A stretch of DNA of 64,000 bases from CAIKMD01 sp035552195. Its GTDB lineage: Bacteria > Pseudomonadota > Alphaproteobacteria > ATCC43930 > CGMCC-115725. Shown here in pieces: positions 1 through 8,806 of this stretch (within the stretch, counting starts at the first letter, position 1; every line of letters begins with the position of its first letter). The notes under the pieces were generated by a model. It was not told where the DNA came from and did no database searches. It was given only the letters and a program-made list of their open reading frames with translations. Location: positions 8,155 to 72,154 of the forward strand of contig DASZLU010000122.1 in assembly GCA_035552195.1 (NCBI GenBank), given 5' to 3'. Both the position numbers and the translations under genes were made by a program.

Positions 1-437
1 ACCTTGCCTTTGAGATCGTCGAAGGTTTTGACCTGCGTCTTGTCGACCCAATAATAAGTCTGCGCATAGCCCGGCACTTCGGTCGAGATTTGCTCGCCGA
101 TGGCACGAACGTCGAGCTTGGCGTTGACCGCCGCATCGATCAGCGTCTGCGGACTGAAAGTGCTGACATCGGTTCCGCCGACCGCGAGCGCCGTCAACGT
201 CGCGCCGCCGCCGGTCAGCTTGATCGGTTCGACGGTATAGGTTTTGCCGTAATCGTGATAAACATTGGCACCGTATTGCGGCACGGTCGGAATGAGCGCC
301 GCGAATTGTCCCGGCAACACCGACCAGTCGGCGCGAATCGGAGTGGGCTCGGCGGCGAAACCGCCGCTCGTTACAGCCAATGCGACGCTTATCGCCGCCG
401 CGAACGCGCTTAATCGCTTTATCGGCATTCGCTTCAC
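1..437 (-). CDS. ABC transporter substrate-binding protein, 3' end outside window
   Basis: Reading leftwards from a GTG start at 437, the frame is open to the window edge (about 145 residues). It begins with a basic, Ala-rich signal peptide ending near GGFAAEP. It continues with GGGATLTALAVGGTDVST and ends near TFDDLKGK, a layout typical of SsuA/ThiY/NMT1-like periplasmic binding proteins, where a 'DLKGK' strand follows the first lobe. A purine-rich Shine-Dalgarno (gagggaggggg) lies just before the GTG, which is why I prefer it to the in-frame ATG at 428. No permease or ATPase is visible nearby. The ligand cannot be told from this part. The family call is fairly sure; the gene is cut by the window edge. 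Confidence 0.75.
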   Translation of the reverse strand, partial: MKRMPIKRLSAFAAAISVALAVTSGGFAAEPTPIRADWSVLPGQFAALIPTVPQYGANVYHDYGKTYTVEPIKLTGGGATLTALAVGGTDVSTFSPQTLIDAAVNAKLDVRAIGEQISTEVPGYAQTYYWVDKTQVKTFDDLKGK

Positions 438-695
438 GGGTCCCCCTCCCTCTCGATGGATCGATATCGTTCCCGGATGCTGTCATGGCCCCCGCCGGAA
501 GGCAATCTGCACGGCTGCTCTCGCCACAACCCGTGCCCTCCAAGCTCGCGACATAACGATCCACGCCCAACTCGGGCGGAACCAGACCACACCTTGCGCG
601 TCTTTAGGGAAATGACGCGGTCCCGGTGCGGTCCTGATTCTCGGGATGGGTGCCGGCGCTGTGCGTCGTCCTGCGACCAGGAAGCGGTAAGAATA

Positions 696-2870
696 ATGCC
701 TGTCGACAGCGCTCCGCTAGCGGAACTCGAGAACGTTTCGCCTTTCTATATCCCCTCCTCCACCGCGATGCGGCCCGAGCGCCGCGTGTTAAAGACCGGT
801 GACAGTCTTGCGATCCTCGATGCCTTCGGAAATATCGAAGCGACGACCGCCGCGGAAGGATTCTTCTTCGAGGACACGCGTTACCTCTCGCGCCTCGTCC
901 TCACCATCAATGGTCAGTCGCCGCTGCTGCTCTCCTCGACCGTCACCGAGGACAACGCGACGCTCGAGGTCGACCTCGCCAATCCCGATCAGCTTGAGCG
1001 CGGCCATGTCGTGCTGTCGCGCGATACGGTGCATCTGTTGCGCAGCGCCGCCGTCGGAACACGCAGTTTCTTCGAGACCGTGGAGTTGCGCAATTTCGGT
1101 CACGCGGCGGCGACGCTGAGCATCGAGCTCGGTTTCGACGCCGATTTCGTCGATATGTTCGAAGTGCGCGGCACGACGCGGCTACGACGCGGCACGCGCC
1201 TGCCCGACGATTTGCGGCTCGACGGCACGACACTCGGCTATCGCGGCCTCGACAATATCGATCGGCGCATCAACGTGACGTTCGATCCGCGGCCCCATTC
1301 CATCCGCGGCCGGCAGGCGCGCTGGCAGGTCGAATTGCCGCCCGGCGGCCGGACCACACTGAACTTCACCTTCCGCGCCGACGATGGACACGCCGCGCCG
1401 GCGCAATCGCGCGCCGAGGCACTGACACATGGCGAGAAACGGCTCCGCATGCGCCAGCAGCGCACCGCCGACATCTACACAACCAACGAATCCTTCAACA
1501 CCTGGCTCAGCCATTCGCGCGCCAATCTCGATCTGCTGATCACCGAAACGCCGCACGGGCTTTATCCCTATGCCGGTGTGCCGTGGTTCTCAACCGCGTT
1601 CGGCCGCGACGGAATCATCACCGCGCTCGAATGTCTCTGGCTCGACCCGACATTGGCTGCCGGCACGCTGCGTTTCCTCGCCGCCAAGCAAGCGAGGGCG
1701 ATCGATCCCGCGGCCGATGCCGAGCCCGGCAAGATCCTGCACGAGACGCGCAAGGGCGAGATGGCGGCGCTGAAAGAAGTGCCTTTCGGCTGCTATTATG
1801 GCAGCGTCGATGCGACGCCGCTCTTCGTCGTGCTCGCCGCCGCCTATTACGCGCGTACCGGCGACCGCGCCCTGATCGAGCATCTGTGGCCGCATATCGA
1901 AGCGGCGCTCCGCTGGATGGAAGAATACGGCGATCGCGACCGCGACGGCTTTCTCGAATATGGCCGTGCATCGCAAGACGGCTTGGTCAACCAAGGCTGG
2001 AAGGACAGCGGCGATTCCATCTTCCACGCCGATGGCAGCCTCGCGCAGGGGCCGATTGCGCTGATCGAGGTGCAGGCTTATGCCTACGCCGCGTATCACG
2101 GCGCGGCGGCACTGGCGATGAAGCTCGGCAAACCCGAGCAAGCCGACGCGCTCGGCGTCAAAGCCGACATCCTGGCGAAGCAAGTCGAGCGCGTGTTCTG
2201 GCTCGATGAACTGAATAGCTACGCGCTGGCGCTCGATGGGAAGAAAGCGCCGTGCCGCGTGCGCGCGTCGAACGCCGGCCACGTGCTCTTCGCCGGGCTG
2301 GCATCGCCGGCCCGCGCCCAGCGCGTCGCACAAACGCTGATGACGCCGGAATTCTTTTCGGATTGGGGCATTCGAACCGTCGCCGACGGCGAAGCGCGCT
2401 ACAACCCGATGTCCTACCACAACGGCTCGATCTGGCCGCATGACAACGGCATGATCGCCTTGGGGCTGGGCCGCTACGGACTGAAACAGCCGCTGCTCAA
2501 GGTCATGAGCGGCCTGTTCGATGCCATGCTGTTCAGCGAGACGAAAGGCGTGCCCGAACTGTTCTGCGGCTTCGCGCGGCGCAAAGGCATGGGGCCGACT
2601 TCTTATCCGGTCGCCTGCATGCCGCAGGCCTGGTCGTCGGCCGCAATCTTCGCGATGCTCGGCGCGGCGCTCGGCATCACCTTCGATGCCGAGGCGGGCC
2701 GCATCCTGCTCGTGCGCCCGACCTTGCCCGATTGGATGGACGAGTTGCGTCTCACCAATCTGCGCCTGCGCGATTCGTCCGCCGATATCGTCTTGCGACG
2801 CAGCGATGGCGCCGCCGCGCTTTATGTCACACGGCGCGATGGGCCGATCGAGATCGTGCTCGTCGCATGA
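696..2870 (+). CDS. Amylo-alpha-1,6-glucosidase / glycogen-debranching family protein
   Basis: A protein of about 724 residues. The N-terminal beta-rich domain carries GDSLAILDAFGNIEA and FFEDTRYLSRLVL, the signature of the glycogen-debranching N-terminal domain family. The C-terminal half is an (alpha/alpha)6 barrel of the amylo-alpha-1,6-glucosidase type, with FGRDGIITALECLWLDP, NQGWKDSGDSIF and YHNGSIWPHDNGMIALGLGR. Enzymes of this type hydrolyse alpha-1,6 branches or related glucosides; the true substrate is unknown. The frame is open upstream to 456, but the family homology begins only after the ATG at 696, which has a weak purine-rich site before it. The stop overlaps the next gene's start as ATGA, so the two are probably co-translated. 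Confidence 0.85.
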   Translation: MPVDSAPLAELENVSPFYIPSSTAMRPERRVLKTGDSLAILDAFGNIEATTAAEGFFFEDTRYLSRLVLTINGQSPLLLSSTVTEDNATLEVDLANPDQLERGHVVLSRDTVHLLRSAAVGTRSFFETVELRNFGHAAATLSIELGFDADFVDMFEVRGTTRLRRGTRLPDDLRLDGTTLGYRGLDNIDRRINVTFDPRPHSIRGRQARWQVELPPGGRTTLNFTFRADDGHAAPAQSRAEALTHGEKRLRMRQQRTADIYTTNESFNTWLSHSRANLDLLITETPHGLYPYAGVPWFSTAFGRDGIITALECLWLDPTLAAGTLRFLAAKQARAIDPAADAEPGKILHETRKGEMAALKEVPFGCYYGSVDATPLFVVLAAAYYARTGDRALIEHLWPHIEAALRWMEEYGDRDRDGFLEYGRASQDGLVNQGWKDSGDSIFHADGSLAQGPIALIEVQAYAYAAYHGAAALAMKLGKPEQADALGVKADILAKQVERVFWLDELNSYALALDGKKAPCRVRASNAGHVLFAGLASPARAQRVAQTLMTPEFFSDWGIRTVADGEARYNPMSYHNGSIWPHDNGMIALGLGRYGLKQPLLKVMSGLFDAMLFSETKGVPELFCGFARRKGMGPTSYPVACMPQAWSSAAIFAMLGAALGITFDAEAGRILLVRPTLPDWMDELRLTNLRLRDSSADIVLRRSDGAAALYVTRRDGPIEIVLVA

Positions 2871-3499
2871 CCCGCATCGCCGCGGCCGCGCTGCTTCTGT
2901 TTGCGGCCCTGACCGCGAGCGCGGCCGCGCAAACCGCATCGACCCCGGAAGCGCCGCCGGCGGAGGCACAAAAACCGCCAGCAGCGGCGGCCGATACAGC
3001 GCCCGGCGAAACCGCGCCCGGCGGCGCGACGCCCTCGAACACGGCTTCCACCGACGCGACAAAGGCAAAGCCGACACCGCAGCCGCCCACCGCCAACCTC
3101 GAGACACTTGTCACCGCTGACGCGCGCGACATTCTCGGCCAGAAGGTCAGCGGTGCGGCCGGCGAGGATATGGGTCTGGTCGTCGATGTCCTGTTCGATG
3201 CGAACAAGCAGCCGCGCGCCGCAGTGATCGATTTCGGCGGCTTCCTCGGCGTCGGCACGCGCAAGATCGCGGTCGACTGGAAACTGCTGCAACTCTACGC
3301 GCCCGATGCCAAGACGCCGCTGAAACTCGATCTCAGTCGGGCCGACGTGCAGAACGCGCCAGAATATAAGCCGAGCGACAAATCGGTGAGCGTTATCGCC
3401 GGGCCGGCGCCGGCGCAAACCGTAACGCCTGCACCATCGACACCGCCCTCAGCAGCGCCACCGCCGGCCTCGCCCGCGCCGGCCCCCAGCGATCATTAA
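2867..3499 (+). CDS. Secreted PRC-barrel domain protein
   Basis: A protein of 210 residues that starts in the ATGA overlap with the upstream glucosidase. It has a signal peptide (MTRIAAAALLLFAALTASAAAQ), then a long Ala/Pro-rich linker. A PRC-barrel domain follows, recognisable from ARDILGQKVSGAAGEDMG, the central VVDVLFDANKQPRAAVIDFG and the FLGVGTRKIAVDW strand. It ends in a second Pro/Ala-rich tail. PRC-barrels bind partners such as RNA-processing factors or photosynthetic reaction centres; in alphaproteobacteria many are periplasmic proteins of unknown role. The coupling to the glucosidase suggests a shared envelope or stress function, but that is inference. Confidence 0.8.
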   Translation: MTRIAAAALLLFAALTASAAAQTASTPEAPPAEAQKPPAAAADTAPGETAPGGATPSNTASTDATKAKPTPQPPTANLETLVTADARDILGQKVSGAAGEDMGLVVDVLFDANKQPRAAVIDFGGFLGVGTRKIAVDWKLLQLYAPDAKTPLKLDLSRADVQNAPEYKPSDKSVSVIAGPAPAQTVTPAPSTPPSAAPPPASPAPAPSDH

Positions 3500-3535
3500 G
3501 CGGGCCGCGCCATTTCGCCGGTCAGAGCAAACGAC

Positions 3536-4753
3536 GTGTCGGCGAGCGATGCGAGCGACATCGCCGCGGCGAGCCGCGGCCTCGATCATCTCAATCTCTT
3601 CGTCGCCAATATCCAGACCGGTTTCGGGCCGTTCATCGCGATCTATTTGGCAAGCCAGGGCTGGACCCAGACCGGCATCGGCCTAGCGCTCAGTCTCGGC
3701 ACCGCCGCCGCGATGGCGAGCCAGATTCCGGCCGGCGCGCTGGTCGATGCGCTCCACAGCAAGGTGCATGCCGCACGCATCGGCATCGCTTCCTTCACAC
3801 TCTGCGCCCTGATCTTCGCGTTCTATCCCGTGCAACTCTTCGTCTATATCGCCGAAATCCTCCACGCCTTCGCGAGCTGCATGCTGGGTCCAGCCATCGC
3901 CGCGATCAGCCTTGCGGTCGCCGGGCAGCACGCGCTTGGGCTGCGGCTCGGACGTAATGCGCGCTACGCCTCGATCGGCAACGCCATCGGCGCGGCGCTG
4001 ATGGGTGCTTGCGGCTATTACCTTTCCGACCGCTCGATCTTTTTCCTGACCGCGCTGCTTACCTTGCCGGCCTGGGCGTTCATGCAACCGCTGTCCCGCC
4101 TCAAAGCACCGCGCCTCGCCGCCAAGGCGCATGCCGACGAGATCAGCCACCCGAAGCCGATCATGCGGCTGCTCAAAGACCGGCGTCTCTTCGTGTTCGC
4201 GAGCTGCGTCGCGCTGTTCACTTTCGGCAATGCCGCGACCTTGCCGCTGGTCAGCGCCGCCCTCAACAAAAGCGTCGGCAATCTCGCGAGCCTGACGATC
4301 GCCGCATGCATCGTACTCCCGCAAATCATTGTCGCGGTGATCTCGCCCGCGATCGGACGGCTGGCTGAGAACCGCGGCCGGCGACTTGTCCTGGCGATCG
4401 GCCTCGCGGCGCTGCCTTGCCGCTGCTTGATCTTCGCATTGCTACTCGGTCATCCGAGCCTCGTCGTCATGGCGCAGGCGCTCGACGGCATCGCCGGCGC
4501 GGCGGTCGGCGTGCTGGTGCCGCTCGTCACCAGCGACATCGCCGGCCATTCGGGCCATTTCAATCTGACGCTCGGCTTCATCGGCTTCTTCATGGGGATC
4601 GGCGGCACGCTCAGCACCGGCATCGGCGGCTGGATGGCGGATCGGCTCGGCGATCCGGTCGCGCTCTTGGGCCTCGGTGCGATCGGGCTTCTCGCCGTGC
4701 TGCTCGCGCTCGTGGCCATGCCCGAGACGCGCCCCGAAGACGAGAGCGCATAA
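3536..4753 (+). CDS. MFS transporter
   Basis: A membrane protein of 405 residues with about twelve hydrophobic segments. The N-terminus reads LNLFVANIQTGFGPFIAIYL, followed by a first-loop region (GWTQTGIGLALSLGTAAAM) typical of the major facilitator superfamily. A central cytoplasmic loop (about residues 190-220) separates the two six-helix halves. The start is GTG at 3536; there is no strong ribosome-binding site, and no better start lies upstream. It stands 36 bases after the PRC-barrel gene and could be read through from it. The substrate is unknown. The N-terminal part resembles drug or sugar-efflux type members rather than metabolite symporters. Confidence 0.85.
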   Translation: MSASDASDIAAASRGLDHLNLFVANIQTGFGPFIAIYLASQGWTQTGIGLALSLGTAAAMASQIPAGALVDALHSKVHAARIGIASFTLCALIFAFYPVQLFVYIAEILHAFASCMLGPAIAAISLAVAGQHALGLRLGRNARYASIGNAIGAALMGACGYYLSDRSIFFLTALLTLPAWAFMQPLSRLKAPRLAAKAHADEISHPKPIMRLLKDRRLFVFASCVALFTFGNAATLPLVSAALNKSVGNLASLTIAACIVLPQIIVAVISPAIGRLAENRGRRLVLAIGLAALPCRCLIFALLLGHPSLVVMAQALDGIAGAAVGVLVPLVTSDIAGHSGHFNLTLGFIGFFMGIGGTLSTGIGGWMADRLGDPVALLGLGAIGLLAVLLALVAMPETRPEDESA

Positions 4754-4815
4754 AGCGCTGACGCCCTCCGACCCGCGCGCTATCTTCGCTCTCACTTAAC
4801 GGGAGGAAGAAGACG

Positions 4816-5880
4816 ATGGAATACGGCATTGCCCTCGCGACCCATGCCGAGAGCTATCAGCGCGTGAAGCGCGCCGAGGAGCTCGGCTATACCAACGCGT
4901 CCTTCTTCGACACGCAGCTCTTGAACGCCGATCTCTTCGTCGCGATGGGCGCGGCGGCGATGGTGACGAAGTCGATCTCGCTGACCACCGGCGTGCTCAT
5001 CCCCTCGAACCGCATCCCCGCCGTCGCCGCGAGCGCGCTTGGCTCGCTCAACAAGCTGGCGCCCGGCCGCATCGAATTCGGCGTATCGACCGGCTTCACC
5101 GGTCGCCGCACGATGGGCTTGAAGCGCATGAAGCTCTCCGACATGGCGGAGTACATTCGCATCGTGAACGGGCTCCTCGCCGGCGAGACGGTCGAATGGC
5201 GCTACGGCGACCAGCCGCACAAGATCCGCTTCCTCAATCCCGAGATCGGCGCGATCAACATCAAGGACAAGATACCAACCTATATCTCGGCCACCGGCCC
5301 CAATTCGCGCGCCCTCGTCGCGAAACTCGGCACCGGCTGGATCTGTCCGCTGGGCCGTGCCGCGATGGTGCAGGAAGCCGTCGCCGACATGAAAAAGAAA
5401 TGGACCGACGCCGGCCGCGATCTCAAAGACCTGCACATGCACGGCGAGATCGGCGGCTGCGTGCTCCGCGAGGGCGAGGCCTATGACTCGGCGCGCGCCA
5501 AGAACGAGGCCGGACCCACCGCGATCATGGTGGTGCACGATCTCGTCGAGGAGGCAATGCAGGATCGCGCGCCGATGAACCTACCGCCGGTGCTGCGCAA
5601 CGCGCTCGACCGCTACCGCAACATCTATGAGAAGATGGAGCCGGCGGACGCGCGCTACCTGACCAATCATCGCGGTCATCTCATGTTCCTGAAGGACGAA
5701 GAACGCGACATCGTCGATGCCGATCTCATCAAGAACATGTCGTGGACCGCGACCAAGCCCGAGCTCGTCGAGCGGCTGCGCGCGCTCAAAGAGATGGGCT
5801 TCGAGCGTCTCTCGGTGCAGATCCGTCACCAGCACCCCTCGATGATCGAGGATTGGTGGGACGTGTTTCAGGCCATGTGA
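4816..5880 (+). CDS. LLM class flavin-dependent oxidoreductase
   Basis: A protein of 354 residues of the luciferase-like monooxygenase (bacterial luciferase/F420-dependent reductase) fold. Visible features are MEYGIALATHAESYQRVKRAEELGY at the first strand and helix, LTTGVLIPSNRIPAVAA (the strand-4 region), LAPGRIEFGVSTGFTG, and the C-terminal ERLRALKEMGFERLSVQ. Members use FMN or F420 to oxidise small organic substrates. Which cofactor is used here cannot be read from the sequence. The start is well set: GGAGGAAGAAGACG lies just before the ATG at 4816. The gene is probably monocistronic, being followed by a hairpin and a convergent gene. Confidence 0.88.
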   Translation: MEYGIALATHAESYQRVKRAEELGYTNASFFDTQLLNADLFVAMGAAAMVTKSISLTTGVLIPSNRIPAVAASALGSLNKLAPGRIEFGVSTGFTGRRTMGLKRMKLSDMAEYIRIVNGLLAGETVEWRYGDQPHKIRFLNPEIGAINIKDKIPTYISATGPNSRALVAKLGTGWICPLGRAAMVQEAVADMKKKWTDAGRDLKDLHMHGEIGGCVLREGEAYDSARAKNEAGPTAIMVVHDLVEEAMQDRAPMNLPPVLRNALDRYRNIYEKMEPADARYLTNHRGHLMFLKDEERDIVDADLIKNMSWTATKPELVERLRALKEMGFERLSVQIRHQHPSMIEDWWDVFQAM

Positions 5881-5909
5881 CCGGCGCGGCTTGCCTAACC
5901 AGGTTCGCG

Positions 5910-5934
5910 CGCGCCCTCTTTTTTTTAGGGCGCG
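5910..5934. terminator. Hairpin between convergent genes
   Basis: An 8-base perfect stem CGCGCCCT/AGGGCGCG encloses a T-rich loop, placed just after the LLM gene and overlapping the stop codon of the convergent DUF4410 gene. It has no T-run after the stem on the plus strand, so a role as terminator is plausible but not certain. Confidence 0.4.
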
Positions 5935-6497
5935 TAGGCCGCCCAACCCTGGCTCACGAAATAATTCCGCAGCGTGTCGGCGATCTCTTTACCCATGCGC
6001 CCGGCGCTGTCCTCGACCGACGCACCGAACTTCTCGGACGCCACCGTGCCGCCCACGCCGACCGCCGCCGCTGTCGCGACGCTGCCCGCTGCGGCACCGG
6101 CGCCCGCAACCGCGAGGCGAGGCTTCCTGCCGCTTTCGGAATCGGCCGTGAAACTCTGCAGCAGCCGCGGCGCGGTTCCCGGGGTTGCGAAGCAGATATC
6201 GACCTCGGCCGTCACTTTGCTTTGTCCGGCGCCAAAGCCGACGATGATGCGCCGCGTGCGATTGCCTTCGTCAATCGACAGGATCTTTCCCGAGACCACC
6301 AGCGACGTATAGCCCGGCGCGAGCATCGGCAGCGCGCTGCTCGGTGAGGTCGGGATGCCGGTGGTGTTCAGCTGCTGGACCAACGCTGCCGTCAGCTTGC
6401 GTACCACGTCGTTGGCAGCCTCGTTGAGCTGGACCGCCGAATTGGAAGCCCCGACGGCGCGCGCGACGCGCGAGCCGATGCCGGCATCGAGCGTCAC
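5925..6497 (-). CDS. DUF4410 domain protein, 5' end uncertain
   Basis: The 190-residue frame shows the DUF4410 pattern: an N-terminal segment with AVQLNEAANDVVRKLTAALV, a middle PMLAPGYTSLVVSGKILSIDEGN, then RRIIVGFGAGQSKVTAEVDI. A Gly/Ala-rich segment (about residues 125-155) and a C-terminal helix with GWAAYAP follow. The function of the family is unknown; members are usually exported. The start used here is GTG at 6497, but the conserved block continues upstream in the same frame (RPDRIIVEDFAVQPNAV) to about 6587 without any ATG, GTG or TTG. The normal signal sequence is therefore missing, and either a frameshift or a rare start is likely. No strong ribosome-binding site decides this. Confidence 0.65.
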   Translation of the reverse strand: MTLDAGIGSRVARAVGASNSAVQLNEAANDVVRKLTAALVQQLNTTGIPTSPSSALPMLAPGYTSLVVSGKILSIDEGNRTRRIIVGFGAGQSKVTAEVDICFATPGTAPRLLQSFTADSESGRKPRLAVAGAGAAAGSVATAAAVGVGGTVASEKFGASVEDSAGRMGKEIADTLRNYFVSQGWAAYAP

Positions 6498-6658
6498 GGC
6501 ATTCGGCTGAACGGCGAAATCCTCGACGATGATACGATCCGGCCGCCCGGTCCCGCTCGCGGCTTCCGGTCCCAGGAGCGCCGAGATTAAATTATTTTAA
6601 AGGATAAAAGCGCCAACGCCACCGTCTCGCGGCGCGCTCCGCGCCCGGCTACGGGTGC

Positions 6659-6847
6659 TTAGCGACGCGGGTTCTTACCTCGGCGCTTGGCCTCGGCCGG
6701 CGCGTTCCGCTGCTTCACCATCTCCGCGATGATGACGACAAGAGCACAGGCCACCGCGAGAACGATGGCCCAGACCGCCGTCGCGACATGCGGATCGATC
6801 ACCAGCGCGCCATGGGTCGCATCCATCGAACCGTAAGGGGAACTCAT
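6659..6847 (-). CDS. Small single-span membrane protein
   Basis: A 62-residue protein with one clear membrane helix (about residues 20-45: HVATAVWAIVLAVACALVVI) followed by a basic tail (KQRNAPAEAKRRGKNPRR). The topology is probably N-out, C-in by the positive-inside rule. A GAAAGGG-type site lies about ten bases before the ATG. I do not recognise a family. It stands alone between the DUF4410 gene and a divergent secreted protein. Confidence 0.5.
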   Translation of the reverse strand: MSSPYGSMDATHGALVIDPHVATAVWAIVLAVACALVVIIAEMVKQRNAPAEAKRRGKNPRR

Positions 6848-6995
6848 CTCGAACCCTTTCGTAACTCCCGTTCAACACCGAACCGGGCAGAAGTTTCCCG
6901 CCGGAATGTCGCAGGCGCCTCTCGTCAGGGCCAAGTTTGCCATCGGCGGAGTCCGGCGAATAGGATGGAGCAGCCCGAACCCCGGAAGGACCGGA

Positions 6996-7628
6996 ATGAC
7001 ACGCTCATTTTTTTATCACGCCGCGCTGGCTGTTTGCGCCTTGACGCTGAGCATTTGGATCGCGCCGCCGAGCCGCGCGCAAGACAATGCCAGCGCGACG
7101 CAGCGCATAAGGGGCGAAATCATCCGCATCGCTGGCGACTTGCTCTATTTGCGCGCCTCGAACGGTCAACCGACGACGGTGTTGCTCGCGCCCGACGCGA
7201 CGGTGACCTCCGTCAAGCCGGCAAAGCTCACCGATATCCAGCGTGGCCGCTCCGTCGGCGCCGCAGCACGCCCTGAAGCCGGCGGGCGCTGGCAGGCCAT
7301 CGAGGTGCACATTTTTCCTGTCGGCGCGCGGGTGAGCGACGGCCATCATCCTTGGGCGCCGGAGCCCGGCGCGACCATGACCAACGCCGAGGTCACCGCT
7401 GCCGAGGTCAAAGCCAGTGCCGGCAAGATGACACTCACCACCGGCGGACAGACCTATGAATTCGACGTGCCGAAAGGAACGCCAATCGTCACGATGGATC
7501 CAGGCACGCGGGCGCTGCTCAAGAAAGGCGCGCACGTTGCGATCGGCCAGGCACAACCCGGCGCCGGCGGCTCCTACATTACCAAAGCGATCATCGTCAC
7601 CGACGCCCCCAACTGGCCGCCGAAATAG
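6996..7628 (+). CDS. Secreted DUF5666-like beta-rich protein
   Basis: A 210-residue protein with a signal peptide ending near PPSRAQ. It has two similar OB-like halves: RIRGEIIRIAGDLLYLRASNG followed by an 'ATVTSVKPAKLTDIQRG' strand, and later KASAGKMTLTTGGQTYEFDVP followed by GTRALLKKGAHVAIG. This resembles DUF5666 proteins, in which a metal-site-like beta barrel is repeated. The ATG at 6996 is preceded by GGAAGGACCGGA, a good ribosome-binding site, and the signal peptide begins exactly there, so I prefer it to the upstream in-frame start. The role is unknown. Confidence 0.7.
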   Translation: MTRSFFYHAALAVCALTLSIWIAPPSRAQDNASATQRIRGEIIRIAGDLLYLRASNGQPTTVLLAPDATVTSVKPAKLTDIQRGRSVGAAARPEAGGRWQAIEVHIFPVGARVSDGHHPWAPEPGATMTNAEVTAAEVKASAGKMTLTTGGQTYEFDVPKGTPIVTMDPGTRALLKKGAHVAIGQAQPGAGGSYITKAIIVTDAPNWPPK

Positions 7629-7650
7629 CACGCCTTTGTCCAGATAACAC

Positions 7651-7680
7651 AGTGAATCCCCGCCTTCGGGGGAATGACGA
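7651..7680. repeat. REP-like palindromic element
   Basis: The segment gtgaatccccgcc-ttc-gggggaatgacg forms a short hairpin (CCCCG/CGGGG). It matches the general form of the extragenic palindromes common in alphaproteobacteria, whose complement reads like gtcattccc...gggatt. It lies between the DUF5666-like gene and the first tandem binding-protein gene. Only one copy is seen in this window. Confidence 0.55.
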
Positions 7681-7699
7681 ACAGGGAGAAAGCCTCATT

Positions 7700-8695
7700 A
7701 TGAAAGCAGCGCTCGGTCTGCTCCTCACTCTCGCGCTCGCTTCGACTGCGGCGCACGCGAACGAGACCATCAAGATCGGTTCGCTCAAAGCGGCGAATGT
7801 CGGTCCGGCATTCATCGCGCAGGCGAAAGGTTATTTCGCCGCCGAAGGTCTCGATGTCGAATTCAGCTATTTCGAATCCGCGCAGCCGGTTGCGGTCGGC
7901 GTCGCATCGGGCTCGCTCGATTTCGGTTGCACCTCGACTTCGGCAGGCATGTATTCGCTCGCCGGCCAAGGCGTTATCAAGATCATCTCCGGCATGTACA
8001 GCGAAGCGCCGGGCTTCCATAATTTCGGCATCATGGCGTCGCTCAAAGCCTCCGCTGCGGGCTTGAAGACCTATAAGGACCTGCCCGGCCATTCGATCGC
8101 GATCAGCCAGGTCGGCTCGCCGGTGCATTACTCGCTGGCGCTGGTCGCCGAGAAATATGGTCTCGATCTCAAATCGATGCGCATCGAGCCGCTGCAAGGC
8201 GTGCCGCAAATTGTTTCGGCGGTCGAAGGCAATCAGGTCGATTCATCGGTGACGACGGCGACCGCGATGAACCCGATGCTGCTGCAGCACAAAGCCAATC
8301 TCGTCGGCTGGATCGGCGACGAGACACCGTGGCAGGCCGCGGTCGCGATCACCACCAGCAAACGCATCGCCGAGAAACCACAGACGGTCGAGGCCTTTCT
8401 GCGTGCCTTCAAGCGCGGCGCGAAGGAATATCACGACGCTTTCACCGGCCCGGGCGAGACGCGCCAGGACGGACCGAACGCCGCCGAAATTCTGGGCATC
8501 CTCTCGAAAGTCACCGGCCAGTCGCCCGAGCAGATCAAGCTCAGCGTCGCCTATGTCGATGGCGGTGCGCGCGTCGATGTGAAAGACATCGCTCACCAGA
8601 TCAAATGGTTCAAAGACCAGAAGATGCTGAAGGACGACATCGACCCGGACAAAGTGATGGATATGAAATACGTCGTGCCGCTGCCGGGTCGGTGA
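7700..8695 (+). CDS. ABC transporter substrate-binding protein, first of a tandem pair
   Basis: A 331-residue periplasmic binding protein of the NMT1/SsuA type. The signal peptide ends near AAHANE; ETIKIGSLKAANVGPAFIA, GYFAAEGLDVEF and GSLDFGCTSTSAG mark the first lobe. VGSPVHYSLALVAEKYGLDL and the WIGDETPWQAAVAITT segment follow. This family binds sulfonates, nitrate, thiamine precursors or aromatic acids. The ATG at 7700 is preceded by AGGGAGAAAG and starts the signal peptide. The next gene is a close paralogue in the same order, so the pair arose by tandem duplication. No permease or ATPase is next to it. Confidence 0.88.
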   Translation: MKAALGLLLTLALASTAAHANETIKIGSLKAANVGPAFIAQAKGYFAAEGLDVEFSYFESAQPVAVGVASGSLDFGCTSTSAGMYSLAGQGVIKIISGMYSEAPGFHNFGIMASLKASAAGLKTYKDLPGHSIAISQVGSPVHYSLALVAEKYGLDLKSMRIEPLQGVPQIVSAVEGNQVDSSVTTATAMNPMLLQHKANLVGWIGDETPWQAAVAITTSKRIAEKPQTVEAFLRAFKRGAKEYHDAFTGPGETRQDGPNAAEILGILSKVTGQSPEQIKLSVAYVDGGARVDVKDIAHQIKWFKDQKMLKDDIDPDKVMDMKYVVPLPGR

Positions 8696-8806
8696 GCGCG
8701 GCGCAAGACGGCCGTGCGACGTGTTCAAAACCACGGCCCATTGCATCGCCGCGATTTAGACCGCAAGAATAGGCCTTGTTTGGTTGTTGTCGGGGGAGTT
8801 CGAAAA

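Noticed and set aside
1590..3107. 505-codon frame on the minus strand under the glucosidase gene
   Set aside because: The plus strand encodes a clear enzyme here. The minus frame is Arg/Ala/His-rich without any family motif, the usual shadow in GC-rich DNA.
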